Below are positions 22,811-36,510 of a stretch of 64,000 nucleotides of DNA, piece after piece. The position numbers and the translations under genes are program-made. Source of the DNA: Capillidium heterosporum (Eukaryota > Entomophthoromycota > Entomophthoromycetes > Entomophthorales > Capillidiaceae). Position 1 is the stretch's first letter. Every line of letters begins with the position of its first letter. Under the pieces are notes generated by a model. That model was not told the origin of the DNA and searched no databases. It worked only from the letters and a program-made list of their open reading frames with translations. Location of the stretch: the NCBI GenBank assembly GCA_016630905.1, contig WBMQ01000011.1:930001-994000 (forward strand). The letters are read 5' to 3'.

Positions 22811-24488
22811 ATGAGATTTACGAATCCAACGCTGCTTTTGACGGTGGTGCTAAGTAGTTTAGTCAGTCCATCACCCTCCAACTACAAAGTAATTATAAGC
22901 AACGGCTTCGGCACCAAATCCCACGTCAAGCCTCTCTTCGAACTGGCACTCAGTTTACATGCCAAAAACCACACTATCAAGTACGCCTCAACTCCTTTCA
23001 ACCAGAAATTCGTCAAAGATTACCCCTTCCAATTTCTACCTTTAGGCGATGGCACCTTGCAAGAGGACAACCCCATAAGCAGGATGACCGAGCTTACCAG
23101 TGCGAACAAGAGAATAGACATATACACCATGATGGAAGAGTTCAAATTACACATGGTTTGGGAGTACCGATCCAAATTCATCGAGTTTACCCAAGTTTTG
23201 AAGGAGGAGAAGCCCGACCTCGTCATGTGTGACTTTGTAAGTAGTTTTTGTATTGATGCGGCCAAGAAGCTGAACATCCCAACTGTAGCTGGGTTCCAGA
23301 CAATCGATCTAGGTATGGTTTTCAAAGATGGATTGTTGACCGACACTATGGATTACGGCCCCCTCTACATGAACGAACTCAGCTTCTACGAGCGATTCCA
23401 GCTCAAAGTAGTAAAACCGATACAAGGGCTTTTCCAAATGTACTCAACTATAGTTGAAATCAACGAAGCTAAGAAGGAGTTTGGGATCCCGCCGACCATC
23501 AACAGCTTCTCTAACTTTGATGACGTACTCTGCATAGCCAACACCTTCTTTGGATTTGAACCAGCAAAGAATTTGCCACCTAATGTCAAATTAATTGGTC
23601 CCATCCTTTCTGAAAAGTTACCGAGTTTGCCTGAAGACTTGCAGCTATTTTTAGACGATAGAAGTAAAGTGGCTTATATGGCTTTTGGCTCAGCTATAAA
23701 ATTGAACAAGCAGGACGTCCAACTTTTCTTAACTGCTTTGATCAAGGCGTTGGAACAACGACTTTTGGATGGATTCATATGGGCTTTAGCCAACACGCCT
23801 ATCGAAAACTTCCCTCAAACGATCAAATTTAAAGACATGAGTTACACGAGGCAGCAACTTTTCGACGGCAATATCGCATCCATCAAAATATTACAGTGGG
23901 CCCCCCAACCAACCATACTCAACCACCCCAACTTAAAGCTATTCTTTACTCACGGTGGTTTAGAATCGCTATTTGAATCCATTGATGCTTCTACCCCAAT
24001 GGTCGTCCTGCCAGTCCTCGGGGACCAACCTCGCAACGCAAAAAAAGTCGAAGTGATGGGAATAGGCAAGTATTTAGATAAGTACGATACCACTCCCAAG
24101 CATATTTTCAACGCAATTCAATACATAGTTGAAGATAAGAGTGGTAGCGTCAGTCTAAACTTGAAGAGGTACAAACTCATCGTCGAGACCAATAAGCTAC
24201 AGAAGGACAGCGTAGTGGAGTTAATTATAAACTACGTCCGACTGCATCAACTTTGTAAATTGAACTCTGGACTTGCCTGACAGTGCCAACTGTGAGATCA
24301 ACTACCTAATTCCTAAATCTAACACCACCAAGTGGGTCGGTTTCATCAACTTGGATATTTACCTCATTGTAATCTCAGTAGTTTTGTCCTTCGTTGGGAT
24401 CAGCATATTTGCCTTAGTTAAGATACTTGGCTTCATCAAGTCGAAGTTAAGTGGTGGATCCAAAGGTTCGAAAGTAAAATCAAATTAG
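22811..24488 (+). CDS. UGT4: membrane UDP-glycosyltransferase with one late +1 shift
   Basis: The first 489 residues are open, from the signal peptide (MRFTNPTLLLTVVLSSLVS) through S-H-V-K, W-A-P-Q-P, F-T-H-G-G-L-E-S and D-Q-P-R-N-A-K-K. The frame then meets TGA at 24278 after S-G-L-A. Sister proteins continue with L-T/S-G-S/T-A-N/K-C-E-I-D-Y-L-I-P. Skipping one base within 24274–24278 continues D-S-A-N-C-E-I-N-Y-L-I-P-K, then the membrane helix and S-K-V-K-S-N, for 558 residues in all. If the stop is real, the product would lack the membrane anchor and ER-retention tail and could be lumenal or secreted. Confidence 0.8.
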
Positions 24489-24893
24489 TAGGTTTGGCTT
24501 ACATCTAATAATACTATATTTGAATAAATAGCTAATATTATTAAAATGGTTTGGTAGCATCACATATATACGTAAATACATACTTTTGGGCCTTACTATT
24601 TTATAGATAGACCATCTTTAATAAATCCTTAAAACTTTAAACATAGTCAACTTTATTTCTGTATACAATTAGTATGCTGAAAAGTTTGTTTAGCTGCATA
24701 TGGGGAAAAGCGTTCGAACCTTATATGGGCTTTAACAAATTTTCTTTTCTCTAATATAGGAAGTTATTTTCTAATTTAATAAAAGCTTAATTTATAAGTT
24801 TTGGAGGGATAGAGTTGTTAATGATCAAATATTTTTCTCCATATAGTTTAATAGTTTATTTAGACTAAGCTGCTATCCTTTTATTAAACTAGC

Positions 24894-26343
<1,450 letters not shown>

Positions 26344-28465
26344 TTCTTTTCTTTATAAATCTTCAACTGAGGTAGGCTACTGCTATTGTTATTTAGTTCC
26401 TTTGCTGTTTATACTTTTTTGGGGTGGATTAGCTTGAATTTATATCTCTCAATATTTTCCATTATTAATCCTCAGCTTGGAGCCTGGAAAAAATATTATG
26501 TAACATGTAGGGTCTTAAGAATAATTTTTTGTAGGTAGGAGGCTGATACCATCTTTGAATAGCTGTACGACTTTTGAAGGGGGTGGACTTGGACCTGGGG
26601 AACTAAACTGATCCATGTTAAGTGCTAAAAAGCCCATTTTTTGGAACATTACTCAACAGTTTTAAATTTTCTTCGAATTTTCCTGACTAAAGTTCCGATA
26701 AAATGGGTTTTAAATACCTAGCATGGACTAATGTAGTTTAATCTTCATAACCATCGTGCTTCAACAGGATACAGGCATGATGATACTGCAATTTGGAATA
26801 ATTCGTGTCGGTATGGATTTGAAAGCTATGTAAGTCGGATTCCCGGCTAATCGGACCGGTTTTTCAGTTTGTAAAGGAACCAGCCGACATCCAACCCTTT
26901 GGTGAATTTTTGATAAATAGCTTAACTAGAGTTTATTCAAAAGTTTGGCTTTTTTGAAGGATTAATGCCAACTTATTCTTAAACAAGTAGGTTTATCTAT
27001 CTCTACTCCAAGATGGTAGGATCGCCATCACTGCTGCTAATAGGTTTCATACTTCTATAGGTTCAGGGTTATAGATCCAAGTTAGGCTATGCTTACGCTA
27101 GCTCAAGGAAGTTTAACGCCAAGTTGTCATAAGGGATAGCCCCGATCCTGTTAAAATTTATAGGTGAAGCGATCTTAAAAAGAACTTATACGCATGCTAT
27201 TAAAGTGAATTAGTAATGCAAACAGTTATACTTGTGACATCTCATTTAAAAGAGGATATGCAGCAAGTACTAAAAGCATATATGAGTGCTAGTAACGTTA
27301 AGAAATAAACTTTAATTCCTTCCGGTCAACTATCTTAAGAACAGCTATCTGAGAATGTTTCAAGATGCAATAGTAAATACAACAGGAGCTGCCAAACTGA
27401 CACTGGAATCTTCATCGATGATAGTGATCTTGAAATGGCAAGCCTTCAAGTTTCATCTGGATAGATGCTTTCAAATAGCGATAGAATTGGGTCTCGGAAT
27501 CTATCTATAAAAGGACTATAAATTTCAATGGGTCAACTAACAATGTTCCACCTCAGCTTACTGAACTTAGATAATTACCCATTTACAAAATATCCAATAT
27601 CATATCTAATTAAAAACTACCTGAATTGATTCAAAGTCTCGATATACTTGTTGTTTCTAGTTCATATACTCTAAAGCCTCAGTTTGTATAATAGTTTGTA
27701 AAAGGCTAGGTATCTATCGATAATATGAAATTCTCCAGTAGTTTTGAACGAAGTAGTTTAAAGGCCAAGTAAAGTCTAACCTCATGTTCATACATGCTAA
27801 TAATATGTGTATTAGGTTAAAAGTTTTACCTGTGCTTTCAAAAGAGGATATGCGGTTGAAAAGATATATGTTCTTAACAAAGTACAATGAACCTAATCAA
27901 TATGTGAGCACATAAAAGGCACGACGATTAAACTATATCTATTTATTAAAATTAAAGCCTTAGATATTAGTAAGTTTGGGCGGGTTTATACTCTGGCTAA
28001 CAAAGGTATCAGGCTTCATAAAATATGTATGAGCAAAACTACAATAGCTGATAGGTAGCACTATAGTCTAGAGTATATAACGAAAACTTTTAAATTTGAA
28101 TATAAATAGTATGTACCATGTATTATATAATTAAGCTAAATATAGCTAAGTGCAATTTACTAAAATGATAAAGGTGAAAAATATACTTACAAATACTGTG
28201 ATAAATAAAGTAGAGATTAAAGCGTAATACATTGAAAATAAAGCTTCTTATACGAAGGCTAACAAAGGATATCTAAAAAAGTTACCTTCATACACCTATC
28301 CAATTGATATTATACACAAGATTTTTAACTTCAAAATCCGCATTTATTTGCATCTCTCAATTTAGACTTGAAAATTGATTTTAATCATACATTTGATTCG
28401 GCTGCATATCGCCCACCAAAGTTACTATTAAACTATTAAAAAACCATTGAGTATCAACCAAAGCA
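26344..28465. other. Long intergenic stretch, nothing recognised
   Basis: About 2.1 kb without a supportable gene. A short phrase AAAGAGGATATGC occurs twice (near 27250 and 27842), but I could not extend it to a repeat. Confidence 0.5.
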
Positions 28466-28996
28466 TTACAAAAAATACCTGTACAGATAGTAGAACAAAG
28501 TCAAAAGGTAGAATGCCAACTTACAACCCCACATAAACTTCAAGTCCTTTACGTTGCGGAAGACTTCGGTGGCGTCAACTTTATACTCATTCTTTACTAC
28601 TCTTTACAACTATAAGTAAATTTGAAAGGGTATATAAAAATACTTGTAAAGATTGTAGCCTAGTAGTGGTAAATTCAAACCAAAGGTCAGCCAGTTACCA
28701 GTTAATAGGAAAGCAATTGGGAGTACGGTGAACGCAGTTATTTCGGGGAGAATAAACTAAATGAAATACATAAGTATCTTACTTTGAAATTTATATCTTG
28801 GAAAATGATTTACATTGTTCATATGTCTACTCAAGTCAATGGGGTTGAGGTAATCTTGTTCAAGGTCCGATAGGTTAATCAACTAAAACCATTAGAAAAA
28901 TAATGAGTAAAAAATAATTACCATGTAGATACATCCCAATATTAGGAGTGTGGTTACTATCAACGCCAAAATGTAGAGAGCTGCTTGGATTGCCAT
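28466..28996 (-). CDS. ERV14: Cornichon/Erv14-type ER export cargo receptor
   Basis: Four short exons assemble a cornichon protein of usual size (about 130–140 residues). ATG 28996 opens M-A-I-Q-A-A-L-Y-I-L-A-L-I-V-T-T, the first membrane segment. The family signature L-I-N-L-S-D-L-E-Q-D-Y-L-N-P-I-D-L follows, then after an intron F-I-L-P-E-I-T-A and a second hydrophobic stretch with G-N-W. After a further intron comes V-D-A-T-E-V-F-R-N-V-K and the last helix L-A-F-Y-L-L-T-L-F-Y-Y-L-Y. Erv14 packs membrane cargo into COPII vesicles. The third intron uses the second of two possible AGs; the first leads to a stop. It is divergent from LTO1 across 293 bp. Confidence 0.85.
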
Positions 28997-29289
28997 ATCT
29001 CCTTATACTTCTTTATTATTCAACCTTGTAAAGTAGGTTGGCAAGCTGACTTTTCGACAAGTTCAAGCAATTATCAAAGCACCAATAAAACTTCAAATTG
29101 ATTGGGGTTTAGTTTATCCAGCTTTGAGAATTTCAAATCTCCGAAAGAAATTGAAATTCTATCAAAGCTTGGTTAGAATTAAACTACTGAAATACAGAGG
29201 CAGGTTGGAGAGGCGACAGAATAGCAACCCATTTATAGATTGTTTATTGTAGTTGGATATATTGGTTATTTAATTAGGTACATACGATT

Positions 29290-29823
29290 ATGAAAGAAGA
29301 TTTATTAGATTTAGATTCCCTTTTATTTTTAGAAGAAAAGTAAACTTGGTCAACTATTACACAAAGTTCTCAACCTCTATTAATAGGTCCTACCAGCTAG
29401 GACAGGAGGAAGGCGAGTCGAGCGCAATAGAGATAGGGTACAGTCAAGGTCGCCTACATGGTTTGGAAGCTGGCTATGGATTAGGTTACCAAGTGGGATA
29501 CTTTTACGGGGTTGCTTGTACTATCTTACAGTTGGCTCACAAAGATGAGCTTAACGGTACGAAGGTGATTCCTAAGAAGTAAGTTCAATTTTAATAGTTT
29601 CTTTGTTTAAGTTTATATTTTTTATATTAGAGTTCTTAAGCCAGTTTATCAGTTGAAGGAGCTGCTAGAAAATTTAGACTTGGATGGGAAAACTGATTTG
29701 GAGGTTGAGAAATTAGTGAAAATCATCACCAGCAAAGCTAAACTGGTTTTAAACTTGTTAAACATTAGAGACGAAAGTATACCGCTATCGACTACAGGTC
29801 AGGTTAAAGATCTGACATTCTGA
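29290..29823 (+). CDS. LTO1: Lto1 (ORAOV1) adaptor of the Yae1–Lto1 complex
   Basis: ATG 29290 opens M-K-E-D-L-L-D-L-D-S-L-L-F-L-E-E-K. An intron (29340–29386) leads to S-Y-Q-L-G-Q-E-E-G. Then comes the deca-GX3 repeat typical of Yae1/Lto1: glycines every four residues in I-G-Y-S-Q-G-R-L-H-G-L-E-A-G-Y-G-L-G. A second intron (29579–29630) leads to the helical C-terminus, ending T-F before TGA 29821. Lto1 with Yae1 brings the Fe–S cluster machinery to the ribosome-recycling ATPase Rli1. The total is about 144 residues, a normal size. The last residues are F rather than the usual W, which is notable because a C-terminal Trp is used for CIA targeting in other species. Confidence 0.85.
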
Positions 29824-30465
29824 TATCCTCATTATAAAGTAAATAATGGCTTTGTATAGCCTATGTTAAATATAAGTATTGTATAATTTAGTCTTATTGG
29901 ATTTTATCTTCTTATATTTCAAGAAATACTATGATCAATTATTTTAGTTTACCTGTAGTTGTCTTACATCACCCTTTGTTGTAGGGTATGTTAACTAAAA
30001 TCGAATTTAATAGATAGGTTTAAAAGCAAGTTATAGGTTGGTAAAGTCACTAAGCTATAGGAAGCTAGAAGTTATATTGGGACTGGCTATGAGTTACTTA
30101 GTGATGTAACATAGTTGGAAATTTAATATAAACTTCACCTAGGTGTTGTGCTACCCTCTATCAGCCTAAATAAATTCCGTAAAGGATGTAGCTACCTTAA
30201 TTAATTACTCATATCAGCACATGAATAATAAGCTACGTAACAGTAACGATAAAATGATATCTGAAATATAAAGCCAAGTTCTTAGATCTATATATAATCT
30301 AAGGTGCTTTTAATGGCTATAAAAATAGCATTCAATAGTGTACAACAATATTCAAATGGGTATATGTGAGTTGTTGATATGTTACAAATATAAAACTATA
30401 GCTATAGCTTGAAAGTTTACTTTAGTCATCAAATACATTTGCTACAACTCATTGTATCAATCAAG
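29824..30465. other. Shared 3' flank of LTO1 and MGM101
   Basis: Convergent ends; nothing else is recognised. Confidence 0.5.
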
Positions 30466-31316
<851 letters not shown>

Positions 31317-31987
31317 CTTTGGAAATAGGACACTTTTGACAAAGTTTTTTACCAGCTGAGCTGCGATCTTTCATAGACTTGGATGATGACGTCTTTGAGT
31401 CAAAGTGATTATTGAGATGCCGATTATTGGTTGCTGTAGGACAAATAAATAATTCTCAAAGTAAAGCGGAGGCCTGCTATAAAAGGGTGGATAACGAAAC
31501 AGGGTTTGTCTGGTGGCTTCCATTTTGGCATAAAACTTTAATGGAAGTGTAAACTGAAGCTATTAGAGTCATTACTTTTAGATGGATTATTTCCACCCTC
31601 AATTTTTACAACAGACTCGATTAAAATGTAAAAAAATCGATGCGGGACCCTCCCAACACCTGTATTATGAAATATCTACAAAAATCATCTAGCCCTCTAT
31701 TAAGTATATAGGCAAGAAGTAATATATATAAATCAGTTGAAATATATACTACTTTACTGCTTCATGAAACGTATTGAAAATTTAGTCTCAATTTTATACC
31801 AACCAAGCTTATCCAATTATACCATAAGCCTACTTCATTTACCCCATATTTTAATGCTGAGGGGTATAGTCCAGCAATTTCCACTTCCAAATTAATTGTT
31901 TCAGCATGCAAAAAGGAGGCACAACAAAAATATATAAATGGTGTCAATTTCCTTTTATCCTTACATTAGAATCGAATCAATTAACAA
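31317..31987. other. Shared upstream region of MGM101 and the LIM gene
   Basis: Divergent promoters must lie here. I see no clear element apart from AT-rich tracts. Confidence 0.45.
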
Positions 31988-32590
31988 ATGACCAACCTAA
32001 TCCAACTTCAACACCAAGTCCAACCAAATTACCAACCTCAACGTACGTTAGTACGCAAAGATAGCAAGTTCATCAAACTGAACCCATTACAGCTAGGTAC
32101 AAATCGATGTAGCAGTACCGACAACTTACAAGCTATCCAACTGCAAATCCGACGCAGTCCATCGGTCCCCTTGAACAAGCTTTCTACCGATTGCAACTTA
32201 CCTAACTGTGAGCACTAATAAAACTGATGATGCCAACGAATGCGTCTACTGTGGTCTAAAGTTAAATACACCAAAAGTCGAATCCAATCCCAATATAAAT
32301 ACAAGCGACAAGTCAATCGAGTTGTCAAGTTGTAAGCTATGTGCCTTGATGTTAAGTTTAAGCTCCAATGCAGCTACTACTTCCAATTCCAACTCTCCAA
32401 CTAAAAGTGAATATAGCTGTTTCAAATGTAAGAAACCGATAGTAGGAGCCTACTTAAAAGCATTGAACAACAAGTACCACTTGGACCACTTCAACTGCAA
32501 GGTATGCAACAAGAAGTTGTCGGTTAACTTAGGGCTATATGCAGGTGGATGGATGGCCTTACTGTGAGAAGGATTTTATCAATTTGTTTG
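31988..32590 (+). CDS. Small LIM/zinc-finger protein with two +1 shifts
   Basis: The first 70 residues are Gln/Asn/Leu-rich. Protein-like sequence then continues in the next frame after C-N-L-P-N if one base is skipped at about 32207 (AAC-T-GTG). That part has a C-V-Y-C and C-K-L-C pair and then a LIM-type zinc module, C-F-K-C … Y-H-L-D-H-F-N-C-K-V-C. To finish the module one more base must be skipped at 32545–32548 (GGT-G-GAT), giving D-G-W-P-Y-C-E-K-D-F and a stop at about 32590. LIM domains bind proteins, often at the actin cytoskeleton. Without the second skip the last zinc ligands are lost. I found no intron that explains either jump. Confidence 0.6.
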
Positions 32591-33618
32591 GATAGTTTTT
32601 TGAAATGGATAAGGGATGTAGTAAGGTAAGATATATTGATAAGCTATTTTTATAGTCTTGGGTGTATATAAGGATGTATCGTTCATGTAGCTTTTATTTA
32701 ATTTGATAATTTACAAACTTTATTAATAAAGTTCACAACGTATAAGTTTGTAACTTTTAGATTCTACATATATATAATTAAAATTTATGATTTCAGTACT
32801 TATATTTGGTATTCTATATATACCCATAGCTTTATACTTTAGAAATGATGCATATATATATTGTATTCAAATGGAAATGAAGTAGTTCAAGTTAAATACC
32901 CATTATAAAAGATAAATTAAAGTAGGGTATTTCAACTTGTATATCAAAGCTATAGCGTATAGGAGGGGGGATATACCTAACTAATATCAAAAGCGAAATC
33001 CCAATATATAGGCTAAGATTATTTAACGTCTCTGTATATTTCTTTGAAACAATTTGCATAGTTTATTGCCTCCAAGATTTCAAAAATTAATTGAAGATTG
33101 ATAGCGTTATAGTCTTAGAGTTTGGTAGGTATAAGATCAAACTATATTTGCTGAAATTACTTGTAGGCTCCACGTATTTTTAATTTATGATCTAAGCAAT
33201 CATATTCGATACAAATTGGAGCTGGTAGACTATTCAGCTATTTGGCTATATTCAATTTTTGTATCACTAAAAAGCCCTGCTCAATTGAATTGCTACTTCA
33301 TTCTACATTAAGTTTTTAGTATATGCAAATTCCATATAAAATATGTTGTTTTTTAGTACTCACTTTGACTGGAAATCTAATATAGACAACTAATACATAT
33401 TATAGATTTATCTAAAATAAAAGTTAACTATTCGATGATTTTGTTGGAAAAAATTACAACTTAATCTCAAGTTAGTTTCGGAGGAATTAGGTCAAAACCG
33501 GAGCCGAATTTTACGATTTGAAAGACTAGAAGAAAATATTATCATTCCAGCTTATAAACAAAGAGATCTAAGAATTTGATAGATACCAAGTTAAATCGAT
33601 GGTAATGGTAAGTTAACT
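32591..33618. other. Intergenic, nothing recognised
   Basis: About 1 kb of AT-rich DNA between the LIM gene and the UGT5 promoter. Confidence 0.5.
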
Positions 33619-33782
33619 TATATCTCGGGAGTTTTTTATTTTGAAAGTAGTAGCACGACGAAAAACTAGTGAGATGTCGGAATATTAAGGGTAGTAGCAA
33701 AACCATCATAGCCTAAAGGATAAACCTATTCCTCAAGTTTAACTGTAGTTGTCGCCTCAAAGTTTTTTGAAACATATATAAG
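33619..33782 (+). promoter_or_regulatory. UGT-family promoter of UGT5
   Basis: Upstream box TATATCTCGGGAG followed by TTTTTTATTTTGAAAGTAG (about 33618–33650), core box (GGATAAACC, TCCTCAAGTTTAACTG) at 33717–33750, TATA-like ACATATATAAG at 33772–33782. The upstream part is closest to that of UGT3. Confidence 0.6.
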
Positions 33783-33835
33783 TGTCGAGCTCAGAAATTA
33801 AATGAAAGTAGCGACAAAATCACTCCAAGAGAAAG

Positions 33836-35514
33836 ATGAAATTTATCGCCCCAGCCCTGCTGCTCACAACAGCACTCAGTAATTTAGTCGACACCACTCC
33901 CCACCAATTTAAAGATCATCATAAGTAACGGCTTCGGTACAAGATCCCATGTCAAGCATCTATTCGAACTAGGACTCGGCCTCCAAGCCAAGAATCATAC
34001 TGTCAAATATGCAGCAACCCCCTTCAACAAGAAATTCATGAAAGGGTATCCTTTCGAGTTCCTACCTTTAGGCAACGGGACTTTGTTGGCCGACAACCCA
34101 ATCGTTTATATGACCGAACTTATCAGCAAAAATAAGGAAAAAGGTGCAGATGTCTTGATGGACATCTATAAGTACAATGCAGTTTGGGAATACACATCCA
34201 AGTTCGTCGAATTTACCCAAGTTTTACTGGAAGAGAAACCAGACCTCGTCATGTGTGATTTCATAAGTAGTTTCTGTATCGATGCCACTAAAAAATTAAA
34301 TATCCCAACCATTGCTGGATTCCAGACCATTGATTCAGGTATGCTGTTTGAAGATAGTTTGTTGACCGACACTATGGATTATGGCCCCCTCTACATAAAC
34401 GAACTCAACTTTTACGAAAGATTCCAACTCAAGGTAGTGAGGCCAGCTACTATGCTAATTCAGTCATACCCGACGATAGCCAAACTTAACAAAGTCAAAA
34501 AGAGTTACGGTATAGAACCTATCCTCTCTATCTTTTCTGACTACGATGGTGTACTCTGTCTAGCCAACACTTTTTTCGGATTTGAACCAGCAAAGAACTT
34601 ACCTCCCAACATCAAGTTGTATGGCCCAGTTATCTCCGAGAAGATCCCTAGTCTGACTCCAGATTTAGATGTGTATTTGAATAGTAGGACCAAAGTGGCC
34701 TACATAGCTTTTGGTTCAGCAGTCAGGCTCAACAGTAGGGATGTTGATCTCTTCTTAACTGCGTTGGTAGAGGCGTTGGAGCACAGAGTTATCGACGGGT
34801 TCATATGGGCACTGGCAAACACCCCCATCGAAATCTTCCCCAAAACCATCAAGTTCCAAGGTACAGCCTTCACTCGAGAACAGCTATTCAATGGAGACAT
34901 TGCATCTGTCCAGCTTTTGAGATGGGCTCCTCAACCCTGCCATTCTACAGCATGCCAGCCTGAAGCTATTCATCACCCACGGTGGCTTGGAATCGATCTT
35001 TGAGTCGATAGACGCCTCCACTCCCATGTTAGTAGCCCCAGTCTTTGCCGACCAACCCCGCAACGCCCGGAAAGTTGTAGAGATGGGGATTGGTGGGTAT
35101 GTCGACAAATACGACACCACCTCCCAGTACATATTTGACAGCATCAAAGAGATTGTCGAGGATAAGGATGGTAGCATCAGCCTCAACTTGAGGAAGTTTA
35201 AACTCATTGTCGAGAACAACAAACTGCAGAAAGACAACATCGTTGAGTTAGTTTTAAACTATGTCCAGTTGAGCAAACTTTGTAAGTCGAACCCCCAACT
35301 AAATGGAAAGACAAACTGTGCAGTCGACTATTTAGTACCTAGATCCCATACCACCAAAGGAGTTCAATTTATCAACTGGGATATATACATTGTCCTCATT
35401 TCGGTTGTTATGCTAATTGTCAGTGCCTCTTTATACATCATAGTTAGGCTATTTGGGCTCGTATTTACGAAGCTAAACGGTGGATCTAAGGATTTGAAGC
35501 TAAAGTCTAGCTAA
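33836..35514 (+). CDS. UGT5: membrane UDP-glycosyltransferase with two +1 shifts
   Basis: ATG 33836 (M-K-F-I-A-P-A-L-L-L) opens the signal peptide. CCCC at 33899–33902, where UGT6 has CCC, shifts the frame. It reopens to give the middle 321 residues. A second extra base, T at 34938 (CAACCC-T-GCC against CAACCCGCC in UGT6), shifts it again inside W-A-P-Q-P-A-I-L, just before H-G-G. Skipping both gives 558 residues ending L-K-L-K-S-S. From 34626 to 35382 it is base-for-base like UGT6 apart from that one T. As sequenced, no single frame carries both substrate- and donor-binding halves. Confidence 0.75.
34626..35382 (+). repeat. Inverted duplicate tract, UGT5 copy (757 bp)
   Basis: Matches the reverse complement of 37979–38734 with no substitution that I could find and one extra base at 34938. 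Both flanks diverge abruptly (GGCCC against GGTCC on one side, GGATAT against GGATGT on the other). This boundary pattern is what a recent gene-conversion tract leaves. Confidence 0.85.
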
Positions 35515-36126
35515 TGAAGTTGACTTCTACAGACAAATGTAACAGCTAATAGATTTGTTCTTAATTCCAGGCTGAGAAGCAACTTCGTCCTACAAGTTTA
35601 ATTTGTTTAAACAGTGCTTATCTGAAATTACAATATACTAACAGTGGCTACTAGCAAAGATTTATTAATTCATTTGCAAAGTGAATCTTTTTATGAATAA
35701 ATTTATTTAAAAAATATTTTCACTACATGTATAGCTCATAGTGAGTAAACTTGTCTATACAGAAAAAAATTGTATAAATAGTCCGATAGACGAGCAGGAG
35801 TTCTTTTCATAGCTCTAAGAAAGATATCAAGACTAGTGCACTTTCGATTGTAGATAAAAATATCTTTATCAAGATATAGATAAGCTCCAATCAACTTTTT
35901 AGATGAGATGAGTCTGTCCTTTCTCGTTAGTTATATATACAGCGAACAAGAAATGTGATTTATCGCAATACTCTATAAATTTAAAATACTATAAAAAGCA
36001 AGATAATATTCATAGGTATTGGCTATAAATAATGGTTTTAAATATAATTTATTATTCTAATGACAAAGATTGTTAAAATAAAGACTATCTTATAAAAATA
36101 TTTATATAAACTTTTTGATCCATCAT
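35515..36126. other. UGT5 3' flank
   Basis: AT-rich; nothing recognised. Confidence 0.5.
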
Positions 36127-36510
36127 TTAGCTGCAAGTATACGAAATTGATAGCTTTATTAAAGTATACAAAACCACACATATTATAGCTATTATTTCGA
36201 TCTTCTTGTTGGTAATAGGCTGCTCGATAATGTAGTGCATGGAATCATCCTCTTTCAAAGCTACATATACTAAAGGTATGAACATAAAGAGGTGACATTT
36301 GACGAATTTTTGACTGTAAGGGGTTATTATGTATTTGATGATGTGGTTCTTGAACTGGAACTTTAGAACAAGCTCGAATAAGGACTTGGAATGATATTTG
36401 GTACCAATGTCACTATTTATTATGACTATATAATTTGAGGGCGACTTAGCGATAGCGTTGTTGAATGTTGCTGTAAGTAGCAAAATTGGGCTGATAAGCT
36501 TTATCTTCAT
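36127..36510 (-). pseudogene. Internally deleted mini-UGT (127 codons, open)
   Basis: The reading frame is intact. It starts like a UGT (M-K-I-K-L-I-S-P-I-L-L-L-T-A, then I-V-I-I-N-S-D-I-G-T-K-Y-H-S-K-S-L-F-E-L, N-H-I-I-K-Y, K-F-V-K) and ends with a hydrophobic segment resembling the UGT membrane helix (V-V-L-Y-T-L-I-K-L). The central ~400 residues, including the donor site and H-G-G motif, are gone. The catalytic-region His (S-H) reads Y-H. It lacks the K-x-K tail. It lies between UGT5 and UGT6. Most likely a deletion relic, but the frame is uninterrupted, so a small membrane protein cannot be excluded. Confidence 0.6.
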
